Shown: positions 29,643 to 38,316 of the stretch, one piece after another
Layout: the number at the start of each line of letters is the position of its first letter
Numbering within the stretch: position 1 is the first letter of the stretch
DNA from: Luteimonas sp. FCS-9
GTDB lineage: Bacteria; Pseudomonadota; Gammaproteobacteria; Xanthomonadales; Xanthomonadaceae
Length of the DNA stretch: 64,000 nt
Direction of reading: 5' to 3'
NCBI RefSeq assembly: GCF_001014645.1
Contig: NZ_LASZ01000004.1
Location: 1-64,000 of the forward strand
Made by a program: the position numbers and the translations under genes
The notes under the pieces: generated by a model
Seen by the model: the letters and a program-made list of their open reading frames with translations, nothing else
Told to the model about the DNA's origin: nothing
Database searches by the model: none

Positions 29643-32600
29643 GACGCGCTGGCCTCCGCGTCCGGACGATCCGCCGCCGCGCCCAGCCGCGCACGCCTGC
29701 CGCGCTCGGCGTAGTGGGCATCGGACTTGCGGTCGAGCAGGTCGTAGACGACCGGGATCACCAGCAGCGTGAGCACCGTCGACACCGCCAGGCCGCCCAT
29801 GACCGTGATCGCCATCGGCGAACGCACTTCCGCACCGTCGCCGAAGGCCAGCGCGAGCGGCAGGAAGCCGAACAGCGTCGACAGCGTCGTCATGACGATC
29901 GGGCGCAGGCGCGAGCGCGCACCCTCGACCAGCGCCTCGCGCTTGGCCACGCCGGCCTCGCGCAGCTGGTTGACCTTGTCGATGAGGATGATCGCGTTCT
30001 TGACCACCAGGCCGACCATCAGGATCAGGCCGATGAAGGCCACGACCGAGATCGTGTTGCCGGTCAGCAGCAGCGCGCCGATCGCACCGACCATCGCCAG
30101 CGGGATCGTGAACAGGATCACGAACGGATGCAGCAGCGATTCGAACTGCGAGGCCATCACCAGGTAGACCAGGAAGATCGCCAGCGCGAACGCCATCAGC
30201 AGCGAGCGCATCGACTCGGCGAGTTCCTCGCCCTGGCCGCCGATGTGCAGGCCGACCTCGGGTCCGAGCGGGTTCTGGGCGACCATCTGCCGCACCTCGG
30301 CCATCGCCGCGCCCAGGTCGATGCTGCGCAGGTTGGCCGACACGACAGCGACGCGCACCTGGTCGGCGCGGTGGATCTCGCTCGGGCCGATCGTCGCGAC
30401 GACGTCGGCGACCGAATCCAGCCGCACCGCCGCGCCGCTGCCGGGATTGACGATCAGGTTGCGGATGCGGTCCACCGAATCGCGCTCGCGTTCCTGGGCG
30501 CGCACCAGCACGTCGATCTTGCGGTCGCGGAAGTTGTAGCGCGTGGCCACCTCGCCGCGGACCGCGCGCACGACCGCGTCGGCGATCTGCCGCGTGGTCA
30601 GGCCGAACGCACCGGCGCGTTCCTGGTCGAACACGATCTGGATCTCGGGAAAGCCCTGCTCCACCGTGCTCTTGACGTCGGCGTAGTGCGGGTTGGCGCG
30701 CAGCAGTTCCGCCATCCGCTGGCCGGCCTTCGCCAGCCCGTCGAGGTCCTGCCCGCGCAGTTCGATCTCCAGCGGCGTGGAGAAGCTGAAGATCTGCGGA
30801 CGGGCGAAATCGACGGCGACGCCGGGATGGTGGCGCATCGTCTCGCGCAGGCGCTCGGTCTGCAGCGCCTCGAACTCGCGGCTGCCGCCGCCACTCATGA
30901 CGATGCTCAGCCGGCCGATGTTCTCGCCACTCTCGGTCGGGTTCGCGTCCAGGCGCGTACCGCTGCCGCTCACGCCGAACAGCAGTTCGACGCCGTCGTC
31001 GCCGGCATGGGCCTGCTGCACCTCGCGCATGATGCGGTCGGTCTCGCGCAGCGGTGTGCCCGGCGGCAGCTTGGCGGTCATCTCGAAGCGGTCCTGCGCC
31101 AGCTGCGGAATCAGGTCGGTGCCCAGCAACGGCACGGCGAGCATGCTGACCGCGAACACCGCCATCGCGGCGCCGAGCACCAGCCACGGCCGCGCCAGCG
31201 CGGCGGGCAGCGCGCGCAGGTAGCCGCGTTCGGCGCGTGCGTAGGGCGCCATCGCCAGGTCGCTGGCCCGGCCCATGACGCCGCCGACGACACGCGACAC
31301 GCCGCGCCAGGCCCGCACGACCACCCAGACGATGCCGAACAGCGCACCGCGGATGCCCGCGCCCACGCCGCGCCCGGCCGCCGCGAACGGCTTCTGCCAG
31401 CGGCGCTCCGGGCGCCACTGCGGGTGCGGGGCTTCTTCCGGGAACGCCAGCGGCGGACGGCCCTTGAGCGACGCCAGCATCGGGATCAGCGTCACGGCGA
31501 CGAGCAGCGAGACGCCCACCGCGATCGCGATCGTCAGCGCCTGGTCGCGGAACAGCTGCCCGGCGATGCCCTCGACGAACACCAGCGGCAGGAACACCGC
31601 GATGATCGTCAGCGTCGAGGCGACCACCGCCATGCCGACCTCGCGCGTGCCGCTGATCGCCGCCTCGAGCACCCCCAGCCCGCGCTCGCGCGCCTTGGCG
31701 ATGCTCTCGAGCACGACGATCGAGTCGTCGATCACCAGCCCGGTCGCCAGCGCCAGGCCGCCGAGCGACATGACGTTGAGGCTCAGCCCCAGCTGGTCCA
31801 TGAAGAAGAACGTGGTGATGATCGACACCGGCAGCGACAGGCTCACGACCAGCGTGCTCCAGCCGTTGCGCAGGAACAGGAAGATGATCAGCACCGCCAG
31901 CGTGCCGCCGATCAGCGCATCGGTGCGCACGTCGTGGATCGCCGCGCGCACGAACTTCGACTGGTCGTCGACGACGGTCAGCGTCATGTCCGGCGGCAGC
32001 TCCTCGCGGATGACCGCCAGCCGCGCCTGGATCGCGTCGGCGGTCGCCACCGTATTGGCGTCGCCTTCCTTGTAGATCGCCAGTTCCACCGCCTCGTCGC
32101 CGCCGAGCCGGATGATGCTCTCGCGCTCCTTGAAGCCCTGGCGAACGGTGGCGATGTCGCGCAGCCGGATCGCGCGCCCGCCGGCGATCGTCGTGCCGTC
32201 GCCGCCCGAGGCGCTCTGCACCGACGCAGCCGCGGCCAGCACCGCCTGCGAACCGCTGGCCGCGGCGATCGCGGCCATCTGCTGCGCTGCGCTCGCGGCC
32301 GCGTCGTCGCCGCCCGTCTGGGTGGCGACCAGCATCTCGCCGATCTGCTCGACCGTCGCGAACTGGTTGACCGTGCGCACCAGATACCGCTGCGTGCCCT
32401 GGTCGAGCCGGCCGCCCGACAGGTTGATGTTCTCCTGTTGCAGCCGCTGGATCACGTTCTCGATCGGCAGGCCGATGCGCGCCATCTGCTGCAGGTCGAG
32501 ATCGACCTGCACCTCGTCCTCGAAGCCGCCGCCGACCTTGACCGCGGCCACGCCGACGACCGGCTCGAGCTTCTTCTTCAGGTCGTCGTCGGCGTAGCGG

Positions 32601-33145
32601 CGCATGCGCGTGAGCTCGTCGACAGCGTCGCCCTTGTCGCCCGCCGTCAATGCCAGGCGCAGGATCGGCTCGGTCGAGGGATTGAAGCGCAGCAGCACCG
32701 GCGGCGTGACCTCCAGCGGCAGCGACAGCGTCTCGAGCTTGTCGCGCACCTCCAGGCTCGCCTGGTCCATGTCGGTGCCCCAGGCGAACTCCAGTACCAC
32801 GTCGCTCTGGCCGGTGCGCGAGATCGAGCGCAGCTTGCGCACGCCCTTGACCACGCCCACGGCCTCCTCGACCGGTTCGCTGACCAGCGTCTCGATCTCC
32901 GCCGGCGCCGCCCCGGTGTACTCGGTGCGCACGGTCAGCGTGGGATAGCTCAGATCGGGCAGCAGGTTGACCTTGAGGTTGGTCAGTGCGATCAGGCCGA
33001 ACAGCATCAGGCTGATCGCGACCATCCACACGGTGACGCGGCGGCGCGTGGAGAACTCGACCAGGTCGAAGCGTCCTGGCGGCGCGGCGTGCGGATCCAC
33101 GGCCGGGCCGTCGCCGGCGGGGCCGTGCTGCGGGTCGCCGGCCAT
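29639..33145 (-). CDS. RND efflux pump permease, subunit 1 (enlarged)
   Basis: A 1168-residue RND permease, about 120-140 residues longer than AcrB-type proteins. The extra length is in an Ala/Ser-rich insert in the first periplasmic loop (around GGDDAAASAAQQMAAIAAAS) and a long cytoplasmic linker with extra hydrophobic and basic residues between the two halves (near RRWQKPFAAAGRGVG). The classical relay is intact: helix 4 GLVIDDSIVVLES and helix 10 VGLVVKNAIILIDKV. The ATG overlaps the adaptor TAA by one base (TAATG). It is expected to pair with the downstream pump and lipoprotein adaptor. Substrates are unknown. Confidence 0.9.
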   Translation of the reverse strand: MAGDPQHGPAGDGPAVDPHAAPPGRFDLVEFSTRRRVTVWMVAISLMLFGLIALTNLKVNLLPDLSYPTLTVRTEYTGAAPAEIETLVSEPVEEAVGVVKGVRKLRSISRTGQSDVVLEFAWGTDMDQASLEVRDKLETLSLPLEVTPPVLLRFNPSTEPILRLALTAGDKGDAVDELTRMRRYADDDLKKKLEPVVGVAAVKVGGGFEDEVQVDLDLQQMARIGLPIENVIQRLQQENINLSGGRLDQGTQRYLVRTVNQFATVEQIGEMLVATQTGGDDAAASAAQQMAAIAAASGSQAVLAAAASVQSASGGDGTTIAGGRAIRLRDIATVRQGFKERESIIRLGGDEAVELAIYKEGDANTVATADAIQARLAVIREELPPDMTLTVVDDQSKFVRAAIHDVRTDALIGGTLAVLIIFLFLRNGWSTLVVSLSLPVSIITTFFFMDQLGLSLNVMSLGGLALATGLVIDDSIVVLESIAKARERGLGVLEAAISGTREVGMAVVASTLTIIAVFLPLVFVEGIAGQLFRDQALTIAIAVGVSLLVAVTLIPMLASLKGRPPLAFPEEAPHPQWRPERRWQKPFAAAGRGVGAGIRGALFGIVWVVVRAWRGVSRVVGGVMGRASDLAMAPYARAERGYLRALPAALARPWLVLGAAMAVFAVSMLAVPLLGTDLIPQLAQDRFEMTAKLPPGTPLRETDRIMREVQQAHAGDDGVELLFGVSGSGTRLDANPTESGENIGRLSIVMSGGGSREFEALQTERLRETMRHHPGVAVDFARPQIFSFSTPLEIELRGQDLDGLAKAGQRMAELLRANPHYADVKSTVEQGFPEIQIVFDQERAGAFGLTTRQIADAVVRAVRGEVATRYNFRDRKIDVLVRAQERERDSVDRIRNLIVNPGSGAAVRLDSVADVVATIGPSEIHRADQVRVAVVSANLRSIDLGAAMAEVRQMVAQNPLGPEVGLHIGGQGEELAESMRSLLMAFALAIFLVYLVMASQFESLLHPFVILFTIPLAMVGAIGALLLTGNTISVVAFIGLILMVGLVVKNAIILIDKVNQLREAGVAKREALVEGARSRLRPIVMTTLSTLFGFLPLALAFGDGAEVRSPMAITVMGGLAVSTVLTLLVIPVVYDLLDRKSDAHYAERGRRARLGAAADRPDAEASAS

Positions 33146-34269
33146 TACTGCGCGTCGCCCTTGGCGTCGCCGGCGGGCCCGGCGGCCGCGACGGGCGCCT
33201 CGCCGATCACCTGCACCGGACTGCCCTCGCGCAGCGCGACCTTGCCTGCCGTCACCACCGGCGCGCCGTCGTCGAGCCCGCTGCGGATCTCGATCAGGTT
33301 GCCGTCGACGTAGCCCAGCTCGACCGGCACGCGCACCGCCTTGCCGTCGCGGACCGTGAACACCGCCGCCTCGTCGCCGTCGTCGAGCAGCGCGGTGCGC
33401 GGGATCACCAGCGCGTCGGCGCGCTGGTCGTAGTCGATGCGGATGCGGCCGAACATGCCGGCGCGCAGCGTGCCGTCCCCGGCGAACGCGCACACCACGC
33501 GGAACGTGCCGCTGCGCGACTCGACGACCGGCGCCACGCGCTCGACCACACCCTCGAAGGTCTCGCCCGGCAGTGCATCGACCTGCAGCCGCACCGGCTG
33601 GCCGCGCTGGAGCACGCGCAGTTCGCGCTCGGGCACGTTGAGCGTGGCCTCGATCCGCGCGTTGTCGACGATGCTGAAGATCGGCGTGTTGATCTGCACG
33701 AAGTTGCCGGTGCGAATCATGCGCTGCGAGATCACGCCGGCGATCGGCGCGGTCACCGTGGTGTAGGACAGCTCGAGCTGGGCCATTTCGTACTGCGCGC
33801 GCGCGGTGTCGAGGTCGAACTTGATCTGGTCCAGGTCGTTGGCGCTGATCATCTGCTGGCCGACCAGCTGCTGCGCGCGGCGATGGCTGTTCTCCAGCTT
33901 GCCCATCGTCGCCCGGCTCTGCTGCACGGCCAGGCGCGCGCGATCGGGGTCGAGCCGCACCAGCGGCTGGCCGGCGCGGACCGTGTCGCCCTCCTCGACC
34001 AGCACCTCCAGCGCGATGCCCGAGGTCTTGGCGACCACGTCGGCCCCGCGCGGCACGTCCAGCGAGGCCGTGCCGACGTAGCTCGCCGCCACGCTGCGCC
34101 GCGTCACCGCCTCGGTCTCCACCGGGACCGGCGCCTGCGCCGCGTCGCCGGGCTTGGCCTGGGCATCGCCCCCGCCCCCCTTGCATGCGCCCAGCCCCAC
34201 GACGGCGGCCAGCAGGACGGTGCTGGCGAGGATGCGCCCGGAGGACGCGCGAACATGCAGTGTCGACAT
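33145..34269 (-). CDS. RND efflux periplasmic adaptor lipoprotein (membrane fusion protein)
   Basis: A 374-residue HlyD/AcrA-type adaptor. ATG 34269 gives a lipoprotein signal with lipobox VGLGAC and acylated C29. The biotinyl-lipoyl-like halves (VLVEEGDTVRAGQPLVRLD and TVTAPIAGVISQRMI) flank a coiled-coil hairpin at about 105-170, and beta-barrel and membrane-proximal domains follow. It links the two RND permeases to an outer-membrane channel that must be encoded elsewhere. It is the first gene of a translationally coupled three-gene operon, divergent from the cytochrome genes. Confidence 0.92.
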   Translation of the reverse strand: MSTLHVRASSGRILASTVLLAAVVGLGACKGGGGDAQAKPGDAAQAPVPVETEAVTRRSVAASYVGTASLDVPRGADVVAKTSGIALEVLVEEGDTVRAGQPLVRLDPDRARLAVQQSRATMGKLENSHRRAQQLVGQQMISANDLDQIKFDLDTARAQYEMAQLELSYTTVTAPIAGVISQRMIRTGNFVQINTPIFSIVDNARIEATLNVPERELRVLQRGQPVRLQVDALPGETFEGVVERVAPVVESRSGTFRVVCAFAGDGTLRAGMFGRIRIDYDQRADALVIPRTALLDDGDEAAVFTVRDGKAVRVPVELGYVDGNLIEIRSGLDDGAPVVTAGKVALREGSPVQVIGEAPVAAAGPAGDAKGDAQ

Positions 34270-34380
34270 TGGAATGAAGGAGCCCCTACGGTGTGGTAGC
34301 AATGTAGTTCACCCGAACATGTGGCTTCATCCGCCATTGGTCATGGTGACCTCCCGCGTCGCGGCAGTCTCCACGGGCCG

Positions 34381-34410
34381 TTGGGCTTGCGGAAACGCCG
34401 TGGCTATACT
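34381..34410 (+). promoter_or_regulatory. Putative promoter of the cytochrome pair
   Basis: TTGGGC at 34381-34386 and TATACT at 34405-34410 with an 18-bp spacer, about 95 bp before the first cytochrome ATG. The 235-bp divergent region to the RND adaptor also contains TGTTCGGGTGAACTACA with a short GTTC/GAAC palindrome near 34300-34320 (read on the minus strand), a possible repressor site for the efflux operon. Confidence 0.45.
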
Positions 34411-34504
34411 GGACCGGTTGCCCGCGGTTCAGCGACCGCCCGCAGGCCACGTCCGACGCTTCCCCGACAGCCGTTCCAGCCACTCAGGATTGCGGATTAC
34501 CAAG

Positions 34505-34873
34505 ATGACGCGACCGCTGCTGCTCGCCACCTGCCTCGCCCTCGCCGCGACGGCCTCTCTCCCGGTCCTGGCGCAGACCGCCGCCCCGCCGGCCGCGGAC
34601 GCCCCCAACGCGCCGCTCGCGGGCGACGCCGGCAACGGCCGCACGCTGACCTACACCTGCCAGGGCTGCCACGGCGTCGAGGGCTACCGCAACGTCTATC
34701 CCCACTACCACGTGCCCCGGATCGGCGGGCAGTCGCGCCAGTACCTGGTCAACGCGCTCAACGAGTACAAGCGCGGCACGCGCCGGCACCCGACGATGCA
34801 GGCGCAGGCGCAGAGCTTCTCCGACCAGGACATCGCCGATATCGCCGCCTTCCTTTCGGAGCTGACCCAGTGA
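34505..34873 (+). CDS. Periplasmic monoheme cytochrome c (class I)
   Basis: A 122-residue protein with a Sec signal (residues 1-23, cleavage LPVLA|QT). One heme-binding CQGCH is at 52-56, and the distal axial methionine is probably M in HPTMQAQAQSFSDQD. The C-terminal helix DIADIAAFLSELTQ is typical of small cytochromes c (c4/c5/c553-like). It acts as a periplasmic electron carrier. It overlaps or abuts the following cytochrome gene (TGA then ATG 6 bp later). Heme is attached by the ccm system encoded 12 kb downstream. Confidence 0.92.
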   Translation: MTRPLLLATCLALAATASLPVLAQTAAPPAADAPNAPLAGDAGNGRTLTYTCQGCHGVEGYRNVYPHYHVPRIGGQSRQYLVNALNEYKRGTRRHPTMQAQAQSFSDQDIADIAAFLSELTQ

Positions 34874-34878
34874 GCGGC

Positions 34879-35301
34879 ATGAACCGGACCTCCCTGATCC
34901 TGATTCCGGCCCTGGCCGGCCTGCTCGCCGCCTGCGGCGGCCCGTCGGCCGACGAATCGGCGCACGGTGGCCACGGCTCGTCCTCGGCCGGCCTGCCCGA
35001 CGGCTCGATCCAGGCCGGCGAGCGCGCGGCGAACGTCAAGAGCGCCGCGACCGGCCAGACCTGCCTGGACTGCCATGGCGCCGGCGGCAACGCGCCGCTC
35101 GACGCGACCTACCCCAAGATCGGCGGGCAGTTCCGAGACTACCTCGCCCACTCGCTGCAGGCCTACCGCGACGGCACGCGCGAGCACGCGCTGATGTCGC
35201 AGCAGGCAGCGGGCCTGAGCGACCAGCAGATCGCCGACCTGGCGGCCTACTTCGCCGCGCAGCCGAGCCAGCTGCGCGACCTGCGCGGAGTGCACGACTA
35301 G
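34879..35301 (+). CDS. Cytochrome c lipoprotein
   Basis: A 140-residue monoheme cytochrome with lipobox LLAAC (C19) instead of a cleaved soluble signal. A His/Gly/Ser-rich linker (HGGHGSSS) leads to the heme motif CLDCH at 62-66, and a methionine in HALMSQQAAG is the likely axial ligand. The C-terminal helix QIADLAAYFAAQP matches the upstream cytochrome, so the two are tandem paralogues, one soluble and one membrane-tethered. GTG 34870, overlapping the previous stop (GTGA), is an alternative start. Partner enzymes are not in the window. Confidence 0.88.
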   Translation: MNRTSLILIPALAGLLAACGGPSADESAHGGHGSSSAGLPDGSIQAGERAANVKSAATGQTCLDCHGAGGNAPLDATYPKIGGQFRDYLAHSLQAYRDGTREHALMSQQAAGLSDQQIADLAAYFAAQPSQLRDLRGVHD

Positions 35302-35303
35302 GG

Positions 35304-35345
35304 GGGATTCGGGATTCGGGATTCGGGATTCGGGATTCGGGATTC
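35304..35345. repeat. Tandem heptamer (GGGATTC)x6
   Basis: Six perfect head-to-tail copies of GGGATTC begin 2 bp after the cytochrome stop codon. This is a simple-sequence array likely to vary in copy number between strains. It directly precedes a hairpin and a REP pair. Confidence 0.95.
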
Positions 35346-35352
35346 GCAGGAT

Positions 35353-35380
35353 GCTCGCCCCGGGATATCGCGGGGCGAGC
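35353..35380 (+). terminator. Hairpin after the cytochrome genes
   Basis: GCTCGCCCCG / GCGGGGCGAGC form a strong stem around GGATATC. There is no T tract. It is possibly a 3'-end hairpin of the cytochrome mRNA or part of the repeat cluster. Confidence 0.35.
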
Positions 35381-35431
35381 CCTGCAGGCATGTCGGCGCG
35401 GCCGTGGCTGCGAGGGCATTCCCGGGCCGGT

Positions 35432-35516
35432 ATCGCGCGCGAGCGCGCTCCTACGGGCACCGCCCGGGAACATTCGCTTGGCGCGGCGATCGGTAGGAGC
35501 GCGCTCGCGCGCGATG
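35432..35516. repeat. Everted REP pair (copy 3)
   Basis: One REP in minus orientation (ending GAGCGCGCTCCTAC at 35454) and one in plus orientation (starting GTAGGAGCGCGCTCGCGC at 35493) are separated by 38 bp. Their orientation is opposite to the pairs at 873-940 and 26452-26518, whose GTAG heads point outward. The region 35302-35565 thus consists of repeats and has no gene. Confidence 0.8.
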
Positions 35517-35565
35517 CGCCTGGATGCGCCGATGCGGCGATGCGTTTCTCGCTGAAGACGCGCCC

Positions 35566-37209
35566 TCAACCGCCCAGGCTGTCGCGATCTTCCTGCAGTT
35601 CCGGCTTCCAGGGCACGTCCGGCGGCGGTCGGCCATCGGTCTCGACGTCCTGCATGTTCGGATCGGTGATCTCGCAGCCGCCGCCGAAGGCCAGTAGCGC
35701 GACGTTGCACTGGATGGTCTTGCTGGTGCCGGGGATCGGGATCAGCACCGTCTGCACGCTGCGCCGCACCCATTCCTCCAGCAGCGACTCGCTCGGCACC
35801 CAGTAGCGGTCGAAGCGCGTCGACTCGTAGCCCGGTGCCGGCCGGCGCAGCCACGTGCCCATCCGGTCGATCTTCTCGAAATCCTCGGTGATCGTGCCCG
35901 GCGGCAGTCCGCCGCCCACGCGCCCGCCATCGGCCAAGCGCGGGCGACCGTCGGCGCCGAACAGGCCCGAGGGCCTGCCCGGCCGGCCGCCGTCGCGGGC
36001 GATGGCGGCGTCGCCCCAGTCGTCGGCGGCACGGGTCGACGGCGCGGCGCCGGGCGGGGCCGCGGCAGCGGACCCGTGTCCGGCCGTTGGTGCGGGCGTC
36101 CGGTCGCCCGCACCGGGTGCCGGCGTGGTGGCACCGCCCGGCGCAGGCCGGGCCGGCGCCTGCGCGACAGCGGGTGCGGGCGTGGGTGCAGCCGTTTCGC
36201 TGGCCGGGGCCGGCGCAGGATCGCGCAGGGGCACCGCACGATCGCGTGCGGCGACCTCGGGCGCCGGGCGCGCGGCTGGCGCCGGCGTCTCGACGGTCAC
36301 TTCGCGTCGTGGCGCCGTCGGCAGTCGCACCGTCTCGGTCGCCTGCGCCACCGCCCGCTCGCGGACCTCGACCTGCACCACCGGCGTGTCCGGCTCGGGC
36401 GGCGCCAGGTCGACGCGCTGCGGCGCGCGCACGGCCGGGATCTCGACCGCCTGCAGCGAGGCGTCGGGCACCGGGCGTTCGCGCACCGCGACCTCCGGCA
36501 CCGACGCGGCCGGACGCGGCGGCGGCAACGTGAACGCGATGTCGGGCATCGGCGTCTCGGTGACCTGCAGCACGTCCTGCGCCGGTGCCGCGTCGGCATC
36601 GGCCACCGACTGCGCGGGTGCCGGATCCTGTGTCGGGGGGGGCGGTACCGCGGGCGCGGGCGTCGTTGTCGGCGCGGGCGCCGGATCGGCGGGCGATGCC
36701 GGCGCGGCCGCCGCGACCGGCGTCGAAGGCGCCTGCACCTCGCCCGCCCCGCCGCCGGCGTCCTCGGGCGTGCCGTCGCCGACGAACACCGCCTCGACGA
36801 CGTGTTCCTCGCCGCGCGCGGCGGCCTCGGTCGCCGCCAGGAACCGCGCCTGCATCAGCAGCAGCAACAGGGCCAGCCAGGTCAGCTGGACCAGCAGCGT
36901 CGTCGCCACCGAGACGATGCGCAGGCCGCGTTCGTCGCGCGGATCGGGCTCCCACAACGGATAGGCCAGGCTCGCCCAGGCGGCCAGCGCATTGCGCGGC
37001 GGCGCGACGCGGCGCCTCGGCCGCGGCGGCCGGCCCGCCAGCAGCGCGACGATCGCCCCGGCGGCGGCGCCGGTCACCGCCCCGGCCCGTACGCGCATGG
37101 CCGCGAGCCAGTCGGCCCAGCCCGGCGGAAACGCCGGCGCGGCGTCCGCCGATCCGACCGGCCGCCGCCTGCGGCGGAGCGCCTCGATCAGGTCGGCGGA
37201 GGTGAACAT
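35566..37209 (-). CDS. Proline/alanine-rich transmembrane protein of unknown function
   Basis: A 547-residue protein resembling the xanthomonad 'transmembrane repetitive' proteins. Layout: a basic N-terminus (EALRRRRRP), hydrophobic stretches near 45-62 and a clear helix near 105-120 (TTLLVQLTWLALLLLLMQ). A low-complexity Pro/Ala/Thr/Val region follows to about 400, and then a folded C-terminal domain (DRYWVPSESLLEEWVRRSVQTVLIP..., with two cysteines in QCNVALLAFGGGCEI). The periplasm-spanning Pro-rich segment behind one anchor resembles TonB architecture, but no TonB C-terminal motif is seen. It follows nfuA by 31 bp. Function not assigned. Confidence 0.75.
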   Translation of the reverse strand: MFTSADLIEALRRRRRPVGSADAAPAFPPGWADWLAAMRVRAGAVTGAAAGAIVALLAGRPPRPRRRVAPPRNALAAWASLAYPLWEPDPRDERGLRIVSVATTLLVQLTWLALLLLLMQARFLAATEAAARGEEHVVEAVFVGDGTPEDAGGGAGEVQAPSTPVAAAAPASPADPAPAPTTTPAPAVPPPPTQDPAPAQSVADADAAPAQDVLQVTETPMPDIAFTLPPPRPAASVPEVAVRERPVPDASLQAVEIPAVRAPQRVDLAPPEPDTPVVQVEVRERAVAQATETVRLPTAPRREVTVETPAPAARPAPEVAARDRAVPLRDPAPAPASETAAPTPAPAVAQAPARPAPGGATTPAPGAGDRTPAPTAGHGSAAAAPPGAAPSTRAADDWGDAAIARDGGRPGRPSGLFGADGRPRLADGGRVGGGLPPGTITEDFEKIDRMGTWLRRPAPGYESTRFDRYWVPSESLLEEWVRRSVQTVLIPIPGTSKTIQCNVALLAFGGGCEITDPNMQDVETDGRPPPDVPWKPELQEDRDSLGG

Positions 37210-37240
37210 CCGTCGGTGGCCGCCGGCTGCCGGGCCCGGG

Positions 37241-37834
37241 TCAGGCCGCGTCGCGCGGCACGTACGGCGCGCTGCCGCTGCCGTGGTCGGTCGCGTCGCG
37301 CACCGCGGTCACCCCGGGCACCTTCTCCATCAAGGTCTTCTCGATGCCCTGCTTGAGGGTCACGTCGACCAGGCCGCAGCCGTGGCAGCCGCCGCCGAAA
37401 CGCAGCACCACCACGCCCTCGGCGGTGACTTCCTGCACCGCCACGTTGCCGCGGTGCTGGGCCAGCTGCGGATTGACCTCGTTCTCGACGATCCAGTGCA
37501 CCCGCTCGACCAGCGAGGCGGCCTCCGGCGGCGCTTCGCCCTTGATCTTCGGCGCGCGGATCTGCAGCTGACCGCCGGTCGCGCGGGCCTCGTAGTCGAT
37601 CTGCGCGCCGTCGAGGTACGGCACGCTGGGCGCGTCGAGCCACAGCGTGAAGCCCTCGCAGTCGATCGCCCACTCGTCGCCTTCCAGGTCGCCGGGCTCG
37701 GCGAATTCCAGGCGCACGTCGGCGCGCGTGGTGCCCGCATGCACCGCGGCCAGGCGGACGCCCAGCCCGGGCAGCGCCTCGCGCTCGATCAGCTTGCGGA
37801 AATGCGTCTGTGCGGATTCGGAGATGTTGATCAT
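37241..37834 (-). CDS. nfuA: Fe-S biogenesis protein NfuA
   Basis: NfuA carries [4Fe-4S] clusters to target apo-proteins. The 197-residue protein has an N-terminal degenerate A-type (HesB-like) domain and a C-terminal Nfu domain with the cluster ligands in [11 protein letters not shown] near residue 150. This is the normal two-domain NfuA. The ATG at 37834 gives [17 protein letters not shown]. It is the only Fe-S assembly gene in the window and is divergent from phhB. Confidence 0.96.
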   Translation of the reverse strand: MINISESAQTHFRKLIEREALPGLGVRLAAVHAGTTRADVRLEFAEPGDLEGDEWAIDCEGFTLWLDAPSVPYLDGAQIDYEARATGGQLQIRAPKIKGEAPPEAASLVERVHWIVENEVNPQLAQHRGNVAVQEVTAEGVVVLRFGGGCHGCGLVDVTLKQGIEKTLMEKVPGVTAVRDATDHGSGSAPYVPRDAA

Positions 37835-37932
37835 GGGCGTATTCTAGCGGGCCCGGGCCGGCGAACGTGCCGGTCGCCATCTGTCGCATGAACGGCCGGC
37901 GCGACCGGTCGCCGCTGCCGAAGGAGCTGCCG

Positions 37933-38286
37933 ATGTCCGACCTGATTCCCCTTGCCGACGCCCACTGCATCCCCCGTCGCGGCGCCGAGCACCGGCTGCC
38001 CGAGGCGCGGGTGCGTGAGCTGCTGCCGCAGGTGCCCGGCTGGACGCTCGCCGAGGACGACCGCGCGCTGACCCGCACGTTCCGCTTCGACGACTACTAC
38101 CGGACCATGGCGTTCGTGAACGCGCTGGCGTTCGTCGCCCACCGCGAGGACCACCACCCGGACCTGGGCGTGCACTACGACCGTGTCGAGGTCCGCTACT
38201 CGACCCACGACGTCGGCGGGCTGAGCGAGAACGACTTCATCTGCGCGGCCAAGGCCGACCGGCTCGTCGGGCCGTCCGCCGCGTAG
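37933..38286 (+). CDS. phhB: Pterin-4a-carbinolamine dehydratase
   Basis: A 117-residue enzyme that dehydrates 4a-hydroxytetrahydrobiopterin, recycling the cofactor of phenylalanine hydroxylase. The family signature is present in [19 protein letters not shown] with the catalytic histidine pair. AAGGAG at 37921-37926 supports ATG 37933; the in-frame codons upstream lack family similarity. phhA is not in the window. In proteobacteria without phhA next door, the protein may serve another pterin or regulatory role. Confidence 0.94.
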   Translation: MSDLIPLADAHCIPRRGAEHRLPEARVRELLPQVPGWTLAEDDRALTRTFRFDDYYRTMAFVNALAFVAHREDHHPDLGVHYDRVEVRYSTHDVGGLSENDFICAAKADRLVGPSAA

Positions 38287-38316
38287 CGCGCAGGAGTTTC
38301 CGGCCGTCCGCCCGGC

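Noticed and set aside
26619..33313. Very long plus-strand open frames antisense to the RND genes (about 1031 and 1199 codons)
   Set aside because: They are rich in His/Arg/Asp/Gln with no domain pattern, while the minus strand encodes complete RND pumps with all motifs. High GC keeps the antisense frame open.
34290..34325. TetR-type operator before the RND operon
   Set aside because: Only a 4-bp GTTC/GAAC palindrome is visible, too short to claim as an operator, and no adjacent regulator gene exists.
35304..35345. CRISPR-like array
   Set aside because: The repeats are 7 bp head to tail without spacers, so it is a simple tandem repeat and no cas genes are present.
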